DNA of 46,672 bases from Phycisphaerales bacterium UBA1910 (lineage in GTDB: Bacteria; Planctomycetota; Phycisphaerae; Phycisphaerales; UBA1924). Position numbers and translations under genes: made by a program. The stretch covers positions 88,093-134,764 of the forward strand of contig DDGE01000055.1 of assembly GCA_002337545.1 (NCBI GenBank), written 5' to 3'. The notes beneath the pieces were generated by a model, which was given only the letters and a program-made list of their open reading frames with translations, did no database searches and had not been told where the DNA came from. Shown here piece by piece: positions 41,844-46,672 of the stretch (positions are counted from its first letter, which is position 1; the number at the start of each line of letters is the position of its first letter).

Positions 41844-42355
41844 TGAACCCCACCAAGTCCCTCCCCGCGTTGTTCCTGCTCATGTACACCCTGTTTATGG
41901 GCGCGGGCTGTGCGCAGCCGCAGGCGATCGTGGATGGAAAAGTTGATGTGGAGATCGCGGGCGAGACATTCTCGTGCGAGATCGTTGCGGACAACGATTC
42001 GCGCACAGTTGGACTGGGCAATCACCCCGGGCTCGGTCGAAACGAAGCGATGCTTTTCTCCTTCCCCGACTCACGGGTGCGCTCGTTCCTGATGCGTGAT
42101 TGCACCTTCGACATCGACATCATCTTCCTCGATCCAACGGGTCGGATCACGGCGATGCACGAGATGAGTGTCGAGGAAGCCAGACGCGAAGACGAGTCAC
42201 AGTTCCAGTATGAGATGCGGCTGGCAAAGTATTCCTCACGCTTCAATGCCCAATACGCGATCGAGTTTGCGGGGGGGACACTCGATCGACTAGAACTCGA
42301 TATGGGCGATCAGATCGAGCTCAACACCGAAGCCCTCCAGTCGATCACGGAATAA
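41828..42355 (+). CDS. DUF192 lipoprotein
   Basis: 175 residues. MAEIVMNPTKSLPALFLLMYTLFMGAGC holds a lipobox (GAGC). The DUF192 core follows: CEIVADNDSRTVGLGNHPGL, NEAMLFSFPDS, SFLMRDCTFDIDIIFLDPTGRI. Known structures of this family are small beta-barrels with no assigned activity. ATG 41828 has GAGG 7 bases upstream and lies 16 bases inside gluQRS; ATG 41843 would give a TGATG overlap. Either way, the two are translationally coupled. Why it should be linked to gluQRS is unclear. Confidence 0.85.
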   Translation: MAEIVMNPTKSLPALFLLMYTLFMGAGCAQPQAIVDGKVDVEIAGETFSCEIVADNDSRTVGLGNHPGLGRNEAMLFSFPDSRVRSFLMRDCTFDIDIIFLDPTGRITAMHEMSVEEARREDESQFQYEMRLAKYSSRFNAQYAIEFAGGTLDRLELDMGDQIELNTEALQSITE

Positions 42356-42539
42356 CCCCTGATGAACGCATGGTCCGAATATCCACACCCGATCTGAACG
42401 ATCAGGCGGGCTGGTCTGGGTGCGCGATCGATCAGGATTGCCCATAACGCCAAACAGACGCCTGCGGACAGAATCCACTCGATCCTCATGGGTCACACAC
42501 CCGAATCAATCGGATAGACCGACTGAGGAGGAACGACCG

Positions 42540-43820
42540 GTGGGACTTCGAATTACTGCAATGCCACATCAGGGACCAAGCGTGCTTGTCGCGAGCACCA
42601 CATCGGACCCGGCCCCGCGGGCACAATCGATCATCCACCGCATACGCGAGCATTTGATACCGCGTGGGATTGGGGTGGAGTTGATCGAGTTATCCCTGAT
42701 GCTCGATGCGACACCTAAACGCAGAGGATCGCAGGCGCCCGTCTTGATCCTCGTCGACAGCGAATCCTCCGACATGTCTCTCAATCGCATGATCGATGCG
42801 CTGAGCGAGCACCTTTGCCCCGCGCTCGTTCTGATTCCCGAATCTCACGCGCAGTCGCGACTGATGTTCCAGAGCGCCGGGATCATGTGCGAGTTGGACG
42901 ACATTGATCCGGCACAGGCCGCGGTGATCCTCTGGACCCTCGCCCAGCGCCAGCCCGCGATCCAGCAGCTCGCCAACGAGCTCATGCTGACGGAGCTGTC
43001 GATCAACTCCGTGAACTCCGAGATGCTCAAGCTGCACGAGGAGCTGGCGAGTGCCGCTTCAATCCAGCGCGAATATATGCCCAAAGCGATCCCGGAGATA
43101 GAGGGGATCGATATGGGGATCGTGTATCGCCCTGCCTCCTATGTGTCGGGCGACATCTACGACATCGTGGAGCTCGATGAACACCACACGGGGTTCTTCC
43201 TCGCCGACGCGGTCGGGCACGGCGTGCCCGCGGCACTCATGACCATGGTCATCTCTCAGGGACTCCACAAGACCGAGGGCAAGGGCGACGCGCTCCGGAT
43301 CGTCGAACCCGCAGAAGCGCTGCGTCGTCTCAATATCACCATGACCAAAAACGCGGGTGAGCAGGCGCGGTTCGCGACCGCGGCCTACGCCATCCACGAC
43401 AAGCGGGACAACACCATCACAGTCGCCGGCGCGGGACACCCGCCATCACTGCTCGTTCGTGCGGGCACCGGCGAGGTCGAGCAGATTGAGTCGCAGGGAC
43501 CGCTGCTGGGCGTCTTTGCCGAGCTTGAGTTCGGACAGACCACGCACCAACTCAACCCGGGCGATGTGTTCATCATCTACTCAGATGGATTCGAAGTTGC
43601 CTTCCCCAAGCATGACGCTGAGGGGGACGAACGCAAACGCCCCACGCTGACTTACATTCAGGAACTCACCGATGCGGGGTCCGGCGAGCACGCGCTCGAA
43701 CATGCGATCGCCACGCTCGAATCGCATCTCGATGCCCAGAGTGGGTCCCTGCATCAGCCCGACGATATCACGGCGCTGTTCATGTCCAGTGCGGGGGCGC
43801 TCGAGCCCTCAGCATCCTGA
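42540..43820 (+). CDS. PP2C/SpoIIE-type serine phosphatase (RsbU-like)
   Basis: 426 residues in two parts. Residues 1-150 resemble a receiver-like alpha/beta domain without a clear acceptor Asp (VGLRITAMPHQGPSVLVAST, APVLILVDSESSD, CPALVLIPESHA). A coiled segment (ELMLTELSINSVNSEMLKLHEEL) leads to the SpoIIE phosphatase domain at about 190-410, with metal-binding Asp in YVSGDIYDIVEL, FFLADAVGHGVPAALMT and YSDGFEVA. Such enzymes dephosphorylate STAS anti-anti-sigma factors. GTG 42540 has GGAGG 8 bases upstream and is preferred. It is convergent with the TrkA-C gene, six bases away. The STAS protein at 44588 is a likely substrate (inference). Confidence 0.88.
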   Translation: MGLRITAMPHQGPSVLVASTTSDPAPRAQSIIHRIREHLIPRGIGVELIELSLMLDATPKRRGSQAPVLILVDSESSDMSLNRMIDALSEHLCPALVLIPESHAQSRLMFQSAGIMCELDDIDPAQAAVILWTLAQRQPAIQQLANELMLTELSINSVNSEMLKLHEELASAASIQREYMPKAIPEIEGIDMGIVYRPASYVSGDIYDIVELDEHHTGFFLADAVGHGVPAALMTMVISQGLHKTEGKGDALRIVEPAEALRRLNITMTKNAGEQARFATAAYAIHDKRDNTITVAGAGHPPSLLVRAGTGEVEQIESQGPLLGVFAELEFGQTTHQLNPGDVFIIYSDGFEVAFPKHDAEGDERKRPTLTYIQELTDAGSGEHALEHAIATLESHLDAQSGSLHQPDDITALFMSSAGALEPSAS

Positions 43821-43826
43821 GCACGG

Positions 43827-44558
43827 TTATCGCACGGCGGAATGGCTCACGCCTCCGGGATCCAGGATCGAGAGGACATTTTTTTCCTCGCCGTAGACGG
43901 TCAGCAGGTCCCCGGGATCGATAGCCGTCGTGGGATGCGGGGTGCCGATGATCGAGCCGTCCGCTCGCCTGATGTTCAGAATAAGCACCCCACGACTCCC
44001 GAGCGAAGCGCCCGCGAGCGTGGATCCGACAAGCTCGTTCTTGGGTTCGATTTCGACCTGCATCACTGAATAGCCTGCGCCAGTTCTCAGGACCGTTTCA
44101 TAGTCGATCGCTCGGACGCCTTGGAAATGCTTAAGCGTGTACTCGATGATGCGATCGAGCAGCGCCTTGGTGATCGATAGGCGGAAGACCCCGCCGATGA
44201 ACAGGATCCCACCGAGGATGATCGCCAGCTTGATGAAGAACGCACCGGAACCGCTGAGCGGAAAGATCTCATCGATCCAATCGGGCTCGTCCTGCACGAA
44301 GGTAACGATCAGTGTGCTTAGCGCCCCCGTGAGTCCGATGTTCCCGGCGATGATCAGGTGCGATGCGATTTTGCGCCGAGCAGGGTGCCCCACGATCATC
44401 TCGGACTCGTTTGTCGTGAAACCGACACCGAAGAAACAGGACATCGCCTGGAACTCAGCGATCTCACGCGAAAGCCCGGTCATCATCATGGCCTTGGCAC
44501 CGATGCGCACCATCAGTAAGGCAACCACAATGATGACGAGCAACGCCAAAAGTGGCAT
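43827..44558 (-). CDS. Membrane protein with TrkA-C (RCK_C) domain
   Basis: 243 residues. N-terminal TM1 (LLALLVIIVVALLMVRIGA) is followed by two further hydrophobic helices (LIIAGNIGLTGALSTLIVTF, FIKLAIILGGILFIGGVFRL) and a cytosolic TrkA-C domain at about 165-235 (ELVGSTLAGASLGSRGVLIL, GDLLTVYGEE). The arrangement suggests a potassium- or ion-transport-linked membrane protein in which the RCK_C part binds a small ligand. There is no pore loop signature of a full potassium channel. It is third gene of the gyrA-STAS operon, 29 bases after the STAS gene. Confidence 0.75.
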   Translation of the reverse strand: MPLLALLVIIVVALLMVRIGAKAMMMTGLSREIAEFQAMSCFFGVGFTTNESEMIVGHPARRKIASHLIIAGNIGLTGALSTLIVTFVQDEPDWIDEIFPLSGSGAFFIKLAIILGGILFIGGVFRLSITKALLDRIIEYTLKHFQGVRAIDYETVLRTGAGYSVMQVEIEPKNELVGSTLAGASLGSRGVLILNIRRADGSIIGTPHPTTAIDPGDLLTVYGEEKNVLSILDPGGVSHSAVR

Positions 44559-44587
44559 GGAAGTCTCCCTGAGTTGTAGAGTAACGC

Positions 44588-44950
44588 TTACGCGTCTTCG
44601 GATTCAGGTTCCGCGATCTGGATAGACGCGATCGCCGTCAGCATGTCCGGTGCGAACTGGAAGACCTTGTTGAGTCCTGTCACAACGAGCACACTCATGA
44701 CCTCGTCGCTCACACCCGCGAGAACGAGCTGGCGCTCACGCGCCTCGAGATTCTTCCGCAAACGAAGCAGTTGTGCGATATTGGACGAGTTGACATAGCT
44801 CACCTCGTGAAAATCCAGAACCGCATGCGGGATGGGATCGCTCTCACCCGTTGACTCCACGCGCTCACAGATCATGGACAGCTCGTCGCTGAGGGCGGGC
44901 TCATCCGCGAGGTTCGCGATCACGATATTGTCGGACCAGTCGATGGCCAT
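44588..44950 (-). CDS. STAS-domain protein (anti-anti-sigma-like)
   Basis: 120 residues, a single STAS domain: HAVLDFHEVSYVNSSNIAQL carries the Ser-Ser pair at the position where anti-anti-sigma factors are phosphorylated, with Asn in place of the usual Gly after it. RLRKNLEARERQLVLAGVS and GLNKVFQFAPD complete the fold. It lies 9 bases after gyrA and 29 before the TrkA-C gene, on the same strand. Together with the SpoIIE-type phosphatase at 42540 it could form part of a partner-switching module; the cognate kinase is not in the window. Confidence 0.85.
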   Translation of the reverse strand: MAIDWSDNIVIANLADEPALSDELSMICERVESTGESDPIPHAVLDFHEVSYVNSSNIAQLLRLRKNLEARERQLVLAGVSDEVMSVLVVTGLNKVFQFAPDMLTAIASIQIAEPESEDA

Positions 44951-44959
44951 AGATCGTCC

Positions 44960-46672
44960 TTACTCCGTCGCCTCGCCGGTCGCGGCGGTATCGGCTTCGG
45001 TGCTGTGTTCTTCTTCCTCGGAATCCTCGATCCGAGCAGCGGAGACGACCGAGTCGCCACCCTTGAGCCCTACGACACGCACGCCCTGTGTTCCACGACC
45101 ATAACTGGAAATGGAGGACGCGGCCATACGCACGAGCTGCCCATTGCGGGAAATCACCACAATATCTTCGTCTGAGCACACCCCGATCGCGGCGGCGGAT
45201 TTGCCGTTGCGATCGGTGGATTTGATGTCCGTTCGTCCCTTGCCGCCGCGTGACTGCGATCGCATCGGGCCCGATTCGGGGTTCACGCGGTAATCATCCA
45301 CGGGCGTTCGCTTGCCGTACCCGTTCTCCGTGATCGTCAGCAGGCACAACTCGCGTTCGATGAACTCCGGATCGGTATGGGTGACTTCCGGATCGTTGTC
45401 GTCCTGAATCATGGGGATCCGCATGATCCCGATCACTTCCGCGCCCTCGCGGAGCTCGATCCCCTTGACACCCGCTGCGGATCGTCCCATCTCGCGGACA
45501 TCCTGCTCGGGGAACCGGATCGCCATACCGCCGGAGGTGACGAGCATGAGATCGTCGGACCCCGTCGTCATGCGGACATCGAGGAGCGCATCCTCGTCCT
45601 TGAGCCCCACCGCGATCAGGCCCGAACGGTTCACATTCGCGTACGCCTTGAGCGCCGTACGCTTCACGATCCCGCCCTTGGACACGAAGGTGAGGTAGTT
45701 GCTCCCCGCTTCGAAGTCCTTGATCGCGAGGTAGGCGCAGGTGCGCTCGCCCGCTTTGAGATCGATGTAGTTGATAATCGGGCGTCCCTTGCTCGTCCGG
45801 CTCATCTCCGGGAGCTCGTACACCTTGATCTTGAACACACGCCCCGTGTCGGTAAAGCACAGCAGGTGATCGTGTGTCGAAGCCGCGAACAGGTGCTCGA
45901 TAAAGTCGTCGTCTTTGGAGTCCGACGCCTTGATGCCCTTGCCGCCTCGCCCCTGCGCCTGGTAGGTCTCCAGAGGCACACGCTTCACATATCCGGAGTG
46001 CGAGATGGTGACGGCCATCTCCTGCTCCTGGATGAGTGCTTCGATGTCGATATCGCCCGCGGCGTCCTCGATCGTGGTGAGACGATCGCGACCGAACCGA
46101 TCCTTCATCTCTTCGCAATCTTCGACGATGATGTCGAGGACCATGCGATGGTTCGCGAGGATCGCTTCGTACCCTTCGATCTCTTCGATGATCGAGGTGT
46201 ACTCCTTGACGAGTCGTTCGATCTCGAGACCGACGAGCTGGATGAGACGCATCCCGCCGATAGTTTCGGCCTGAACGCGTGTCAAGAGCACGCCGCCGTC
46301 CGCGTCGGACTCGCGCATCATGTTCATGAGGCGCTGCGGGATGTCCTTAGCCGCGGGGTGCGACGCGGGGATCGAATATCTGCGATCCATGAGTTTCTGG
46401 ATCGCTTCCTCGCGCGTCTGCGAGCTCTTGATGAGCTGGATGATCTCGTCGATATCAACGACCGCGTAGATCATCCCCTCGAGGACATGCGCCTTCTTCT
46501 TCGCTTCGCGGAGCAAGTGACGCGTGCGCCGGCGAATAACCTCGATGCGATGATCGACATAGCACTCGATGAGCTGCTTGAGCCCCATCGTACGAGGCTG
46601 ACGATTCACCAGCGCGATGTTGATGATCGAGAAGGTCTGCTGCAACGGGGTGCATTGGTAGAGCTGGTTCTC
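44960..46672 (-). CDS. gyrA: DNA gyrase subunit A, C-terminal part
   Basis: 571 codons of gyrA; the open frame continues past the window edge, so the catalytic Tyr region lies outside. Visible are the end of the breakage-reunion domain (TFSIINIALVNRQPRTMGLK), the coiled coil around EVIRRRTRHLLREAKKKAHVLEG, and the C-terminal beta-pinwheel that wraps DNA. The GyrA box QGRGGKG is intact (QAQGRGGKGIKASDS), and a second, QSRGGKGRTD, occurs later; a further VTSGGMAIRF / FVSKGGIVKRT blade pair is typical. It ends in an acidic tail (EDSEEEEHSTEADTAATGEATE region). It is first gene of an operon with the STAS and TrkA-C genes, 9 bases apart. Confidence 0.95.
   Translation of the reverse strand, partial: ENQLYQCTPLQQTFSIINIALVNRQPRTMGLKQLIECYVDHRIEVIRRRTRHLLREAKKKAHVLEGMIYAVVDIDEIIQLIKSSQTREEAIQKLMDRRYSIPASHPAAKDIPQRLMNMMRESDADGGVLLTRVQAETIGGMRLIQLVGLEIERLVKEYTSIIEEIEGYEAILANHRMVLDIIVEDCEEMKDRFGRDRLTTIEDAAGDIDIEALIQEQEMAVTISHSGYVKRVPLETYQAQGRGGKGIKASDSKDDDFIEHLFAASTHDHLLCFTDTGRVFKIKVYELPEMSRTSKGRPIINYIDLKAGERTCAYLAIKDFEAGSNYLTFVSKGGIVKRTALKAYANVNRSGLIAVGLKDEDALLDVRMTTGSDDLMLVTSGGMAIRFPEQDVREMGRSAAGVKGIELREGAEVIGIMRIPMIQDDNDPEVTHTDPEFIERELCLLTITENGYGKRTPVDDYRVNPESGPMRSQSRGGKGRTDIKSTDRNGKSAAAIGVCSDEDIVVISRNGQLVRMAASSISSYGRGTQGVRVVGLKGGDSVVSAARIEDSEEEEHSTEADTAATGEATE

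Overview
The window reads as a chromosomal segment of a Planctomycetota bacterium, most likely class Phycisphaerae. The reasons are four secreted proteins ending in a VPxPG / hydrophobic / RRRR sorting tail, three proteins ending in a GC-type dockerin (repeated FFDVSxFLSA, last residues GCP), a prepilin-like protein with an H-X9-DG tail, and a moderately high G+C genome with tightly packed housekeeping genes. Lineage is inferred from gene content; no rRNA or tRNA gene was found.

Left third (1-20 kb) is a surface and envelope region. It holds a type II NADH dehydrogenase, a lamin-tail/dockerin protein, a prepilin-like protein, four PxPG-CTERM proteins, two tandem dockerin paralogues, a choice-of-anchor-I-like protein and a DUF4056-like lipoprotein. 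Embedded at 5.5-9.5 kb is a candidate regulatory module. It consists of a sigma-54 activator with no sensory domain (5642-6562), helically phased GACATG sites (6641-6697), an excellent sigma-54 promoter (TGGCACG-N4-TTGCA, 6817-6832), two coupled unrecognised small genes, and two PxPG-CTERM genes preceded by repeated pyrimidine-tract plus hairpin leader units. A metallothionein, a Rho_N-like small protein, a DUF502 membrane protein and galE follow.

Middle (18.9-27 kb): an unrecognised gene behind a TGTCA/TGACA operator-like promoter runs into the end of a five-gene minus-strand type IV pilus operon (pilT, pilC, a PilV-like gene, a 974-residue PilX-like gene rich in DxDGD motifs, a PulJ-like gene). 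rnhA follows, then a long purL with two fused PurS-like domains and a 98-codon in-frame insertion of different base composition.

Right third (30.8-46.7 kb) mixes signalling and housekeeping genes: an HDOD-GGDEF-receiver hybrid, an NtrC-family regulator, ribE-ruvC, a BamB-like lipoprotein, purH, an HNH endonuclease, phhB, gluQRS and a DUF192 lipoprotein. It ends with a PP2C phosphatase convergent with an operon of gyrA (cut by the window edge), a STAS protein and a TrkA-C membrane protein. The phosphatase/STAS pair looks like part of a partner-switching circuit whose kinase is not in the window.

No CRISPR array, insertion sequence, prophage or replication origin was recognised. Start codons were chosen from visible Shine-Dalgarno (SD) spacing and signal-peptide position, and some differ from the longest open frame.
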